Source: CAWCUK01 sp963798775
GTDB taxonomy: Bacteria > Bacteroidota > Ignavibacteria > Ignavibacteriales > Ignavibacteriaceae
Assembly (NCBI GenBank): GCA_963798775.1
Contig: CAWCUK010000001.1
Span: forward strand, 806,001 to 870,000
DNA: 64,000 nucleotides
Direction: 5' to 3'
Shown here piece by piece: positions 8,735 through 18,931 of the stretch. The first letter of the stretch is position 1. Each line of letters begins with the position of its first letter. The notes under the pieces were generated by a model that saw nothing but the letters and a program-made list of their open reading frames with translations, was not told the origin of the DNA and did not search any database. The translations under genes and the position numbers were made by a program.

Positions 8735-9775
8735 ATGATGAAATTTCTTGTTACCGGCGGTTCCGGTTTTTTGGGAATAAATTTAATTCGATATTTACAC
8801 TCTCGCGGAAATGAAATTGTTTCGCTGGATATTGAAGAATTTGATTATCCCGATATGAATGATAAAATAAAGACGATTTCCGGTGATATTCGTGATAAAG
8901 CTGCAGTAAATAAAGCGATGGCAGGAATTGATATAGTAGTTCATACCGCAGCAGCACTTCCGCTGTATAAACCGGAAGATATTTTTTCAACCGATATTGA
9001 AGGTTCTAAAAATTTACTTGAATCTGCTTTTAATCATAAAGTAGAAAGATTTATTCATATATCTTCAACGGCAGTTTACGGAATTCCGGATCATCATCCT
9101 TTATATGAAACTGACAAATTGAAGGTGTAGGCCCTTACGGAGAAGCAAAAATTTAAGCCGAAGAAGAATGTTTAAAATTCAGAAGAACCGGTAAATGTGT
9201 CCCTATTCTACGACCGAAATCTTTTATCGGGCCTGAACGTTTAGGTGTTTTTGATCTTCTTTACGATTGGGCAAAAGACGGAAAAGGTTTTCCTATGATT
9301 GGAAGCGGAAATAACCGATATCAATTGTTAGATGTTGAAGATTTATGTGATGCTATTTATCAATGCGCTGTACTTGGGAGAAGAAATTGTTAATGATACT
9401 TTTAATATCGGTGCAAAAGAATTCACTACAATGAAGGAGGATTATCAAGCAGTTTTGGATTATGCGGGCCACGGGAAAAAAATTGTTCGACTTCCGGAAA
9501 AACCGATAATTTTAATGTTGAAAGTTCTCGAGGCACTAAAACTTTCCCCTCTTTATAAATGGGTATATGAAACGGCTTCAAAGGATTCTTTTGTTTCCAT
9601 AGAAAAAGCGGAAAAGAAATTTAGGTTATTCACCCAAATATTCTAATAAAGATGCATTAGTTAGAAATTATAAATGGTATCTGGAAAATATGGATAGTTT
9701 AAACATCAAAGCGGAGTTTCTCATCGTGTTCCGTGGAAACAAGGAATATTAAGAGCATTGCAAAAAATTTTCTAA
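8735..9775 (+). pseudogene. NAD-dependent epimerase/dehydratase, broken by several frameshifts and a stop
   Basis: The intact N-terminal third opens KFLVTGGSGFLGINLIRYL, a Rossmann GxxGxxG, and has GDIRD and the SSTAVYG active-site region of extended SDR enzymes. The YGEAK motif (Tyr-x-x-x-Lys) follows, but only after a one-base shift near 9115-9125. A TAA at 9154-9156 stands where CAA (Gln) is expected. Further one-base shifts near 9375-9385, 9625-9630 and 9711-9716 restore the rest, ending RALQKIF at 9775. The restored protein would be about 347 residues and act on a nucleotide sugar or similar substrate. Protein-level similarity is preserved throughout, which favours sequence error over old decay. 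Confidence 0.75.
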
Positions 9776-9844
9776 AAGATTTTGACTATTTCTAAAGAGA
9801 TTATTATATTAAATAATTAATGTAATAGAATAAGGAGAATGGAA

Positions 9845-10887
9845 ATGGCAGAGAAAAAAGATTATCTAAAAGAGAAATTAGAACATATAGATATAAAAAA
9901 CACAATGTTGTTCCATTTGTTGATGCAATGGAAAAGATGGCTTTCTCGGCAAGGGATTTGAATCGTGCCGCTAAAATTTATGACATGATGTTAATGATAA
10001 AGATTGTGCAGTTATTTTAACTTTAGCAGGAAGTTTATTCAGTGCAGGATTAAAAAAAGTTGTTTTCGATCTTGATAAATAATAATATGGTTGATGCAAT
10101 TGTTTCTACCGGTGCAGTTATGGTTGATCAGGACTTTTTTGAAGCACTTGGATTTAAACACTACATAGGAACTCCTTTTAGCGATGATAATGAATTAAGA
10201 GATTTCAATAGATAGAATTTATGATACTTATATTGATGAAGATGAATTAAGAATCTGCGATGAAACTACCGCAAAATTTTTGATAGCTTAGAACCAAAAC
10301 CATATTCTTCACGCGAACTGCTTTGAGAATTCGGAAAATATTTAGATGAAAATGGCGGACCTAAAGTTGAAGATAGCGTTATCTATGCAGCTTATAAAAA
10401 GAACGTTCCGATTTTTGTCCCTGCTTTTTCTGATTGTTCGGCAGGATTCGGATTTGTAATGCATCAAACTAAAAATCCCGATAAGCATGCATCCATTGAT
10501 TCAGCTAAAGATTTTCTTGAACTGACACAAATTAAATTGAAAAGCAAAGAAACCGGTATTTTTATGATCGGCGGCGGCGTTCCTAAAAACTTTACGCAAG
10601 ATATTGTTGTTGCGGCAGATCTTTTAGCGGCGAAGCATGTTCCAATGCATAAATACGCTGTTCAAATTACTGTTGCCGATGTTAGAGACGGCGCTCTTTC
10701 AAGTTCAACTTTAAAAGAAGCAAGTTCATGGGGAAAAGTTGAAACTACTTTCGAACAGATGGTTTATTCCGAAGCAACTATTGCAATGCCTTTAATTGCC
10801 GGTTACGGATATCATAAAGGAGCTTGGAAGGAAAGAAAACCTAGAGAATTCACAAAAATATTTCCATCGGAAAAAGTTGAAGCTTAA
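9845..10887 (+). pseudogene. Deoxyhypusine synthase-like protein, multiple frameshifts
   Basis: The start ATG 9845 follows an AAGGAG site. The restored protein (about 347 residues) has the DHS-family segments FVDAMEKMAFSARDLNRAA, ILTLAGSLFSAGL, VSTGAVMVDQDFFEALG, and MIGGGVPKNF. The intact C-terminal part (from about 10459) has DGALSSSTLKEASSWGKV, holding the Lys of the SWGK motif that carries the enzyme-substrate intermediate in eukaryotic DHS. Lesions: one-base shifts near 9895-9901, 9992, 10075-10085, 10207-10216 and 10271-10277, and TGA at 10324-10326 where Trp is expected. Bacteria lack eIF5A, so bacterial members probably make homospermidine or a related polyamine; that is inference. 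Either error-rich assembly or a recent pseudogene. Confidence 0.8.
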
Positions 10888-10894
10888 TTTTTTT

Positions 10895-10920
10895 AAGGCG
10901 GCTTTTCAGCCGCTTTTTTT
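10895..10920 (+). terminator. Rho-independent terminator after the DHS-like gene
   Basis: GCGGC-TTTTCA-GCCGC hairpin followed by seven T, just past the stop at 10887. Confidence 0.85.
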
Positions 10921-11011
10921 ATTTCCTCAGGTTCATTTTTTATATGTTATATTTTTTGTATAATCATTTCTCAATCAGCAAATAATTTTTTAATAATAAG
11001 TGGTTTACAAG

Positions 11012-12562
11012 ATGAAGATTCTTTTCGTTTATCCTGAAATGCCTGATAATATAACCAATTGTAAAGAAACCGTTCGGCTGGCAGGGAAAAAATCTTCATT
11101 TCCTCCTATTGGTTTATTAACAGTAGCGGCTCTGCTTCCCGCCGAATGGGAAAAGAAACTAATAGATTTAAATACTGATGAGCTTGAAACAAAAGATTTA
11201 AATTGGGCGGATTTTGTCTTTATAGGCGCGATGAATGTTCAAGCCAAAAGCGCGTTTGAAGTAATAAAAGTTTGTAATGAACATAATGTAAAAATTGTTG
11301 CCGGCGGACCTCTTTTTACACACGAATATGAATATTTTGAAGGTGTATCGCATTTTGTCTTAAATGAAGCGGAAATTACTCTTCCCCTATTTTTGGCCGA
11401 TTTGGAAAACAGAAAACCGAAACATATTTATCAATCAAATGAATTCGCGAATGTTGAGCAAACTCCCCCGCCGATGTGGGAGTTGGTGGATTTAAATAAA
11501 TATCTTTATTCTATCGTCCAATATTCCCGCGGTTGCCCTTACCTTTGTGATTTTTGCGATGTAACTGCTCTTTTCGGAAGAAGGCCGCGAACAAAAACAC
11601 CCGCGCAAATTATCAGTGAACTTGATATTATCACTTCACAGGGTAATTGCGAATCTATTTTATTTGCGGATGATAATTTAATCGGCAATAAAAATCTTCT
11701 TAAAAAAGTGCTTCTTCCCGCACTAATAGAATGGCGGGGGAAAAATCCTTATGCTCCCGGATTTACTACTCAGCTAACAATAAATTTGGCGGATGACGAA
11801 GAACTTTGCCATTTATTATTAGAAGCCGGTTTCCGACATATTCTTATAGGAATAGAATCAATTGATGAGCAATCACTTATTGCAATGAGAAAAAAACAAA
11901 ATGCCGGAAGAAATATACTTGAAGTAATAAAATATCTTCAGGGAATGGGTTTTATGATTATCGGAACTTTTATTGTAGGCTTAGATACTGATAAACCTAC
12001 TGTTTTTGATGATGTAATAAAATTTATAAATGAAAGCGGTATTGTTTATGTAATTGTTAATGTTTTAAAAGCACCGCCCGGAACCGAACTTTATGCCAGA
12101 ATGGTTAGAGAAAATCGGCTTCTTACTAAATTTGAATTCGATGAGGATAAGACTAATATTTTACCTTTAATGGAGGCGAATGTACTGCATGAAGGTTATA
12201 AGAAAATTCTGAAGAATGTTTATTCTTCGGAAAATATTATTAATAGAATACTGCAGTACTACAAGGATAAAAAAAGGTTATACAAAGTTAAACATCCTAT
12301 CAGAAGGAAGATTAAATCTTCTCATTTAAAAAGTTTTTTTAGAATAATTTATAATCTCGGTTTTCTATCTAAGGAAAGAAAATATTTTTGGCGGCTGATG
12401 TTTGAAACAGTTAAATTTAATTATCGTTTTCTTGATCATGCTTTATTTTACGCAACATTAATGCACCAGTATGAAGTTCTGCTAAAATCATTTTTACGAA
12501 AAGAAGAACAGGGAGTTTTTATTTATTCGAAAAAAAATAAAGCGGAAAAAATAGGAGCTTAA
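11012..12562 (+). CDS. B12-binding radical SAM protein with DUF4070-like C-terminus
   Basis: I use ATG 11012 (MKILFVYPEMPDN) in preference to a GTG four codons upstream. Residues 1-150 form a cobalamin-binding-type Rossmann domain (KSSFPPIGLLTVAALLPAEW, IVAGGPLFTHEYEYFEG). The radical SAM domain follows, with the 4Fe-4S motif CPYLCDFC (Cys at about 174, 178, 181) and the SAM-binding FADDNLIGN. The C-terminal third, starting after FIVGLDTDKP, fits DUF4070. This combination is shared by the hopanoid methylase HpnP and the archaeal lipid-ring synthases GrsA/B, so a lipid or unactivated-carbon methylation or cyclisation role is possible. No hopanoid genes are nearby. Single-gene unit. Confidence 0.8.
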   Translation: MKILFVYPEMPDNITNCKETVRLAGKKSSFPPIGLLTVAALLPAEWEKKLIDLNTDELETKDLNWADFVFIGAMNVQAKSAFEVIKVCNEHNVKIVAGGPLFTHEYEYFEGVSHFVLNEAEITLPLFLADLENRKPKHIYQSNEFANVEQTPPPMWELVDLNKYLYSIVQYSRGCPYLCDFCDVTALFGRRPRTKTPAQIISELDIITSQGNCESILFADDNLIGNKNLLKKVLLPALIEWRGKNPYAPGFTTQLTINLADDEELCHLLLEAGFRHILIGIESIDEQSLIAMRKKQNAGRNILEVIKYLQGMGFMIIGTFIVGLDTDKPTVFDDVIKFINESGIVYVIVNVLKAPPGTELYARMVRENRLLTKFEFDEDKTNILPLMEANVLHEGYKKILKNVYSSENIINRILQYYKDKKRLYKVKHPIRRKIKSSHLKSFFRIIYNLGFLSKERKYFWRLMFETVKFNYRFLDHALFYATLMHQYEVLLKSFLRKEEQGVFIYSKKNKAEKIGA

Positions 12563-12674
12563 TTTCAGCGGTAATTCAGTTGTTTTATTTTTCTATTGTA
12601 ACTCCAATTGTTTTTAGATGATAAAATCTACAAATTAAATTTAGAAATTATTCCGTTACAAATACAAAAAATAT

Positions 12675-14021
12675 ATGAGAATAATAATAGCCGGAATCGG
12701 GGATGTAGGTTATCATTTAGCGCGACAATTATCATTTGAATCTCACGATATTATCGCTTTGGATGTTGATCAGAAAAAACTTTCTTATACAGATTCAATG
12801 TCCGATGTTCTCACAATTCAAGGATCATCCACCTCAATAGAAGTTTTAAAACAAGCGAATATAGCAAAAGCCGATCTTCTTGTTGCGGTTACTTCCTCAG
12901 AGTTAACAAATATAACAACAGCAATTTTAGCAAAAGAACTCGGCGCAAAAAAAACAATTGCGCGCGTTCATAATGCCGAATATTTAAATCCTAATTCGGG
13001 TGTTGATTTTACAAAACTCGGAATTGATTTTATGATCTATCCCGAAGAATTAGCGGCGCTAGAAACCGTTAACCTAATAAATAGAACGGCGGCAACGGAT
13101 GTTTTAGAATTTGAAGGAGGTAAGCTTTCCGTTCTCGGAATACGGTTAGATAAAAATGCTCCTATTATAAACCGCAAGCTTAGTGAAATTGCCCAAAATT
13201 ATTCAAATATTGATTTTAGAGTAGTTGCCGTTTATAGAAATTTCAGGACAATTATTCCAACCGGGAATGATATATTTTTACCCGATGACCAAGTATTTGT
13301 AATTACAACACCGGGTGGAATTGAATTAATGCTGAAACTTTCCGGCAAAGAAAATTTAAAATTTCAAAACTTGATGATTCTCGGCGGAGGAAAAATAGGT
13401 AGAAGAGTGGCAAAATTGTTAGAAGATTCAATGAGTATAAAACTTATAGAATCAAATGAAGAAAAAAGTTTTGAACTTGCGGATCTCTTGCAGAATACTC
13501 TAGTTATTAGAGGCGACGGCAGAGATATTGATTTACTCGCGCAGGAAGGTATAATTGATATGGACGCGTTTATTGCTCTTACCGAAGATGCTGAAACTAA
13601 TATTATCACTTGTTTAATGGCTAAACATTTGGGTGTAAAAAAAGCTATCGCTCTTGTTGATAAAGCGGATTATATTCCGCTTACTCAAACTATCGGACTT
13701 GATTCTCTCATTAATAAAAAATTAATCGCGGCTAATAATATTTCCCGCTTCATCAGAAAAGGTGAAATTATAGCGATGGCGTCTTTAGAAGGAATTGATG
13801 CCGAAGTTCTTGAATATGTTGCGCGTCCTAATTCAATTATTACCAGGAAAAAAGTTAAAGATATTCATTTCCCCAAAGACGCGATTTTGGGAGGCGTAAT
13901 TAGAAACGGAAATAGTTTTATTATAGTAGGTAATTCACAAATTCAACCGAACGATAGAGTTGTAGTTTTTTCACTTCCTTCCGCCGTTAAAAAAATTGAG
14001 AAATATTTTTATTCCACATGA
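12675..14021 (+). CDS. trkA: Trk potassium uptake regulatory subunit
   Basis: 448 residues with two tandem NAD-binding/RCK units: MRIIIAGIGDVGYHLA at residue 1 and LILGGGKIGRRVAKLL at about 233-248, each followed by a TrkA_C domain (around 145-220 and 365-448). It gates the TrkH channel in response to nucleotide binding in the cytoplasm. The stop codon overlaps the trkH start by four bases (ATGA), which indicates translational coupling. Confidence 0.95.
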   Translation: MRIIIAGIGDVGYHLARQLSFESHDIIALDVDQKKLSYTDSMSDVLTIQGSSTSIEVLKQANIAKADLLVAVTSSELTNITTAILAKELGAKKTIARVHNAEYLNPNSGVDFTKLGIDFMIYPEELAALETVNLINRTAATDVLEFEGGKLSVLGIRLDKNAPIINRKLSEIAQNYSNIDFRVVAVYRNFRTIIPTGNDIFLPDDQVFVITTPGGIELMLKLSGKENLKFQNLMILGGGKIGRRVAKLLEDSMSIKLIESNEEKSFELADLLQNTLVIRGDGRDIDLLAQEGIIDMDAFIALTEDAETNIITCLMAKHLGVKKAIALVDKADYIPLTQTIGLDSLINKKLIAANNISRFIRKGEIIAMASLEGIDAEVLEYVARPNSIITRKKVKDIHFPKDAILGGVIRNGNSFIIVGNSQIQPNDRVVVFSLPSAVKKIEKYFYST

Positions 14022-15466
14022 ATTATAGAATCATACTAAACATAATAGGATTCTTATTAATTCTTACCGGTTTATTTATGCTTACCGGGATTATTTTTTC
14101 TATTTATTATAAAAGTAACGATTTATTTCCGCTTCTTATTTCCGGCGCGGGAACATCATTCATAGGTTTTATAATTTGGTTTTTAACCAAAAAAAAATTC
14201 CGCAGTGAATTAGGAAGACGGGAAGGTTATTTAATTGTGTTTCTCGGCTGGCTTATTATGTCTTTATTCGGAGCAATTCCTTTCGTTATTCACGGCGTTA
14301 TTCCTTCTTATACAGATGCGTTTTTTGAAACTGTTTCCGGCTTTACAACCACAGGGGCTTCTATTTTAAATAATATTGAAGCTGTTCCGAAAGGATTACT
14401 TTATTGGAGAAGCCTTACACAATGGCTCGGCGGAATGGGGATAATTGTTCTTTCAATCGCTATTCTTCCTATTTTAGGAATAGGCGGAATGCAGTTATTT
14501 TCCGCTGAAGTGCCCGGTCCAACTAAAGATAAAATTCATCCTAGAGTTAAAGAAACAGCAAAAAGACTTTGGGGAATATATTTTCTTCTTACAGTTGCTG
14601 AAGTTGTTCTTTTATTTTTTGGCGGAATGAGTTTTTTCGACGCTTTAAATCATTCTTTTACAACTATGGCAACCGGAGGATTTTCAACAAAAAACGCGAG
14701 TGTAGCTTATTATAATTCTCCTTTTATTGAATATGTTATTATTATTTTTATGTTTTTAGCCGGAACAAATTTCACCATTCATTATTATGCTATGCACGGG
14801 AAATGGAGTTTTTTAAAAAAGAATAATGAATTTAAATTTTATGCTTTTTTTATTGCCGGATGTACAGTTTTAATCGCTTTGGTTCATCAGCCTCATGTTG
14901 TATTTGGTATTGAAGAAAGTATAAGACAAGCCTTATTCCATGTTGTTTCCCTTATAACTACAACCGGATATGTTACTTCCGATTACGAAAATTGGGCTCC
15001 TTTTTCACGAATGCTGTTTTTTATACTTCTTTTTATCGGCGGTTGTGCCGGTTCAACAGGAGGCGGTATTAAAATAATCCGGCATTATCTTCTTTATAAA
15101 AACAGCCAGTTAGAACTAAAAAGATTAGTTCATCCAAGAGCTGTAATTCCGGTAAGAATAAATGGAAAAGCTATTCGTCCCGAAATAATTTCGAATGTAC
15201 AGGCATTTTTTCTCTTCTACATTTTAATATTTATTTTTGCCTCAATTATACTATCTATTTTGGGCTTAGATTTTATTACTTCTCTCGGCGCTGTTGCAAC
15301 TTGTCTAGGTAATGTGGGGCCGGGAATCGGTACAGTAGGCCCTGTAAATAATTTTGCGCATTTGCCCGGCATCTCTAAATGGATACTTGGATTTGTAATG
15401 CTTTTGGGAAGGTTAGAATTATTTACCGTTCTAATTATTTTCTCCCCTTCATTTTGGAAACATTAA
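14018..15466 (+). CDS. trkH: Trk potassium channel subunit
   Basis: 482 residues, with ten or so transmembrane helices arranged as four M1-P-M2 repeats. Pore-loop selectivity segments are visible: TVSGFTTTGAS, TTMATGGFSTKN, LITTTGYVTSD, and ATCLGNVGPGIG. It imports K+ together with TrkA. Overlaps trkA by 4 bases. Length and topology are typical of TrkH/KtrB-type proteins. Confidence 0.95.
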   Translation: MNYRIILNIIGFLLILTGLFMLTGIIFSIYYKSNDLFPLLISGAGTSFIGFIIWFLTKKKFRSELGRREGYLIVFLGWLIMSLFGAIPFVIHGVIPSYTDAFFETVSGFTTTGASILNNIEAVPKGLLYWRSLTQWLGGMGIIVLSIAILPILGIGGMQLFSAEVPGPTKDKIHPRVKETAKRLWGIYFLLTVAEVVLLFFGGMSFFDALNHSFTTMATGGFSTKNASVAYYNSPFIEYVIIIFMFLAGTNFTIHYYAMHGKWSFLKKNNEFKFYAFFIAGCTVLIALVHQPHVVFGIEESIRQALFHVVSLITTTGYVTSDYENWAPFSRMLFFILLFIGGCAGSTGGGIKIIRHYLLYKNSQLELKRLVHPRAVIPVRINGKAIRPEIISNVQAFFLFYILIFIFASIILSILGLDFITSLGAVATCLGNVGPGIGTVGPVNNFAHLPGISKWILGFVMLLGRLELFTVLIIFSPSFWKH

Positions 15467-15574
15467 ACCTTTTCACTTCACAAAAACAATAATTGTTTGT
15501 AGTACTTATCAAATTGGACGGAAAATAATCTTTAAAAAGGTTATATTATTTGTTCATTTTTGGGAAAAGGCATT

Positions 15575-17710
15575 ATGGTTGGGAAAGAATTACTTAAAAA
15601 GTATAATAACAAAAAAAACTTTTTTAACAGAGACTTAAGCTGGGTAGAATTTAATAGGAGAGTTTTAGAAGAAGCTCTTGATCCGAATTTACCTCTACTG
15701 GAAAAGGTTAAGTTCATCTCAATTTTTCATTCTAATTTAGATGAATTTTATATGATTCGTATTTCCGGCTTAAAAGAACAAATTGCAGCAAATGTTTTAG
15801 AGCCGACAATTGACGGATTAACCCCGCTGGAACAATTGCGTAATATTGAAAAATCTTTGCAGCCAATGCTTAAACAGGTAATGGATTTATGGCTGAATAA
15901 AGTAGTTCCCGCATTAAAAAAACATCATATTGAAATCGCGGTTTATGATCAACTTCCTAAAAAAGAAAAAGAAATATTAAAAGAATATTTTAAAAAAGAA
16001 ATCTATCCTGTTCTAACTCCTTTGGCTTTCGATCCCGGACGGCCTTTCCCTTACATTTCAAATTTAAGTTTAAGTCTCGCGATTCTTGTAAAAAAACCTA
16101 ACGGAGAGAATCATTTTGCCAGAGTAAAAGTGCCGAGTATTCTTCCTCGGTTAATGCAGATAGATAATATTTTGAATCCCGGGAAGAAAACACCGACAAA
16201 CGGCCACTTCAGTGCGAAATTTGTTTGGCTGGGAGATTTAATTAAAGCTAACCTCCCCATGCTGTTTCCCGGAATGGAAATTATAGAATCGCATCGTTTT
16301 AGAATTACGCGCGATACTGATATTGAACTTCAGGAAGATGAAGCCGATGATTTATTAAGTGTTATCGAAGAAAATATTCGACAAAGAAGATTCGGAAGTG
16401 TAGTTAGATTGGAAGTTGCAAGCAGAATGCCCGCGTTTATGCTTGAAACTTTAATGGAAAATTTACAAATAACAAGAGAAGATGTCCATGTTTTTGACGG
16501 GCCTCTGGGTTTAAGCGATGTAATAACTTTATATGATCTTCCGCTGCATCAAATAAAAGAAAAAGCATATTATCCCGTGATTCCCAAAACCTTTGAAGAT
16601 GAGGAAGATATTTTCAATATTGTAAGACAAAAGGATGTATTAATTCATCATCCTTATCATGCTTTTACTCCTGTAATAGATTTTATAAAACAAGCCGCTA
16701 AAGACCCCGATGTTCTTGCGATAAAGCAAACACTATACCGCGTCGGCTCAAATTCACCTATTTTAAAATATCTTATAGAAGCGGCGGAACGAGGAAAACA
16801 AGTAGCTGTTTTAGTTGAACTAAAAGCTCGTTTCGATGAGGAGAATAATATTTTTTGGGCGCGCGAGCTTGAGAAAGTAGGTGTGCATGTTGTGTATGGA
16901 TTAGTCGGTTTAAAAACTCATGCAAAAATGACTTTAGTGGTTAGGAAAGAAAATGACGGCGTAAATCGTTACGTTCATATTTCTACCGGAAATTATAATG
17001 TTACTACGGCAAAACTTTATACCGATTTAGGTTTCTTTACCGCCGATAAAGCTATTTGTACCGATGTTTCAGATATTTTCAATTATTTAACCGGTTATTC
17101 AAAACAGACCGCGTTTAATAAATTAATTGTTGCTCCAATAAATATGAGGGAAATATTTCTCAACTTAATTATGCGTGAAATTGAACATGTAAAAAAGGGT
17201 AAAGAAGGTAAAATTATCTTCAAATTAAATTCACTTGTTGATCCTGTTATTATTTGTGCTTTGTATGAAGCTTCAAACAGCGGGGTAAAAATAGAATTAA
17301 TAATTAGAGGAATTTGCTGTCTAGTTCCGCAAGCCAAAGGTTTGAGTGAGAATATCCGAGTCACCAGCATTGTCGGCCGATACCTCGAACACAGCAGGGT
17401 TTTTTATTTCTATAATAACGGTGAAGAAAATATTTATATAAGCAGCGCTGATCTTATGCAGCGTAATTTGGACCGAAGAGTTGAAATTGCTGTTCCTATA
17501 GAAGATGATCAAATTAAAAGTGAAATTATAAAAACCCTTATAAAATACTCGTTAAAAGATAATACTAACGCGAGAGAACTGCGCCAGGATATGACATATA
17601 AACTTATTCCGAATCATGAAAAAGATAAAAAAATAAATTCGCAGGAATGGTTAATGGAATACGCGGTTAAATCCGCAAAAAAATCCGCCGTTAGATTAGC
17701 AAAAAAATAA
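15575..17710 (+). CDS. ppk1: Polyphosphate kinase 1
   Basis: I choose ATG 15575 (MVGKELLKKYNNK), preceded by AAAAGG; the frame stays open five codons further to a TTG. About 711 residues, usual for PPK1. Motifs: N-domain FNRDLSWVEFNRRVLEEA and the phosphorylated-His motif YVHISTGNYN (about residue 470). The second catalytic His is in LEHSRVFYF (about residue 606), and ADLMQRNLDRRVE is near the C-terminus. It reversibly transfers the ATP gamma-phosphate to polyphosphate. No exopolyphosphatase gene is adjacent. The TrkAH genes upstream share the strand but are separated by about 110 bases. Confidence 0.95.
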   Translation: MVGKELLKKYNNKKNFFNRDLSWVEFNRRVLEEALDPNLPLLEKVKFISIFHSNLDEFYMIRISGLKEQIAANVLEPTIDGLTPLEQLRNIEKSLQPMLKQVMDLWLNKVVPALKKHHIEIAVYDQLPKKEKEILKEYFKKEIYPVLTPLAFDPGRPFPYISNLSLSLAILVKKPNGENHFARVKVPSILPRLMQIDNILNPGKKTPTNGHFSAKFVWLGDLIKANLPMLFPGMEIIESHRFRITRDTDIELQEDEADDLLSVIEENIRQRRFGSVVRLEVASRMPAFMLETLMENLQITREDVHVFDGPLGLSDVITLYDLPLHQIKEKAYYPVIPKTFEDEEDIFNIVRQKDVLIHHPYHAFTPVIDFIKQAAKDPDVLAIKQTLYRVGSNSPILKYLIEAAERGKQVAVLVELKARFDEENNIFWARELEKVGVHVVYGLVGLKTHAKMTLVVRKENDGVNRYVHISTGNYNVTTAKLYTDLGFFTADKAICTDVSDIFNYLTGYSKQTAFNKLIVAPINMREIFLNLIMREIEHVKKGKEGKIIFKLNSLVDPVIICALYEASNSGVKIELIIRGICCLVPQAKGLSENIRVTSIVGRYLEHSRVFYFYNNGEENIYISSADLMQRNLDRRVEIAVPIEDDQIKSEIIKTLIKYSLKDNTNARELRQDMTYKLIPNHEKDKKINSQEWLMEYAVKSAKKSAVRLAKK

Positions 17711-17827
17711 ATTAGAAAAAAAATTTATTCTTTACTTTAAGTTTATTTAAAGTCTGTTAATCATTCAATTTCAATTGTAATTTTATTAAGTTTAATGATG
17801 TTTAAGAATTTTAAAAGAAAGAAATCC

Positions 17828-18931
17828 ATGGCTGATATAACTAAAAGCGGTGCATTAAGTGCATTAAAAAAAGTTGATGATCCGAATTTTAATAAAAATT
17901 TATTGATTCTAAACTCAATAAAAAATTTAGAATTAAAAGGGAATGATCTTTTAATTGATGTTGCTCTTTCAATTCCGCATTCACAGGTTAATGATAATTT
18001 AAAAAATAAATTCGCCGAAGCTTTAAAAGATGAATTTAAAACATTAAATAATGTTACAGTAAATATTGAAGCAAAAGTAACCGCGCACCAAAGTCCTCAA
18101 AAAAATGCTTTACTTCCCGGTGTTAAAAATACAATTGCGGTAGCAAGCGGTAAAGGCGGCGTAGGGAAAAGCACCGTGGCCGTTAATCTGGCTGTTGCCC
18201 TTGCAAAAGATGGTGCAAAAGTCGGTTTAATAGACGCGGATATATACGGGCCAAGCATTCCTCTGATGCTGGGAATAAAAGGCAAACCGACCATTTACCA
18301 GAATAAAAACACGAAAAAAATGATTCCTTTGGAAAATTACGGAGTAAAATTAATCTCAATCGGGTTTTTGGTTGACGATAATACTCCTGTAATTTGGCGC
18401 GGTCCAATGGCCAGCGGAGCGGTAAAACAATTTATGTCGGATGTTGAATGGGAAGATTTAGATTATTTAATTTTTGATATGCCTCCCGGAACAGGAGATA
18501 TTCAATTAACTTTAGTTCAGACAGTTCCATTAACAGGTGCTGTTATTGTTACAACTCCTCAGGAAGTAGCTTTAATTGACGCCCGAAAAGGATTAAAAAT
18601 GTTTTCTCGCGTTAATGTTCCGGTTTTCGGTATTGTTGAGAACATGAGTTATTTTATTGCACCGGATACCGGCAAAAAGTATGATATTTTTGGTTCAGGC
18701 GGCGGCGCAAAATTAGCCGAAGAATTAAATGTTCCGTTTCTTGGCGGTATTCCAATAGATCCCAGGATTAGAATCGGCGGCGATAAAGGTGTTCCGATAG
18801 TTGAAGAAATGACTGACAGCGAACACGGGAAAATAATTATGGGAATAGCTAGAAATCTTGCCGAGCAAGTTAATCTAACCAATTTAAACGCCGATTCAAA
18901 AGTAGAAATTTCACTTGGGGATGATGAGTAA
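17828..18931 (+). CDS. Mrp/ApbC-type Fe-S carrier ATPase lacking the CxxC pair
   Basis: I favour ATG 17828 (MADITKSGAL); the frame is open to 17795. Residues 1-90 form a MIP18-type domain, then the deviant Walker A GKGGVGKSTVAVNLAVAL, DADIYGPS, and DMPPGTGDIQLTLVQ. In ApbC the segment after ENMS carries a CxxC that holds the Fe-S cluster. Here it reads FIAPDTGKKYDIFGSGGG, with no cysteine. As I recall, Bacteroidota/Chlorobi relatives share this loss, so cluster binding probably differs. A NifU-type scaffold gene follows, supporting a Fe-S maturation role. Confidence 0.9.
   Translation: MADITKSGALSALKKVDDPNFNKNLLILNSIKNLELKGNDLLIDVALSIPHSQVNDNLKNKFAEALKDEFKTLNNVTVNIEAKVTAHQSPQKNALLPGVKNTIAVASGKGGVGKSTVAVNLAVALAKDGAKVGLIDADIYGPSIPLMLGIKGKPTIYQNKNTKKMIPLENYGVKLISIGFLVDDNTPVIWRGPMASGAVKQFMSDVEWEDLDYLIFDMPPGTGDIQLTLVQTVPLTGAVIVTTPQEVALIDARKGLKMFSRVNVPVFGIVENMSYFIAPDTGKKYDIFGSGGGAKLAEELNVPFLGGIPIDPRIRIGGDKGVPIVEEMTDSEHGKIIMGIARNLAEQVNLTNLNADSKVEISLGDDE

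Noticed and set aside
10324..10326. In-frame TGA as possible selenocysteine in the DHS-like gene
   Set aside because: Trp is expected at this place, no SECIS-like hairpin was seen immediately downstream, and the gene has many other lesions.
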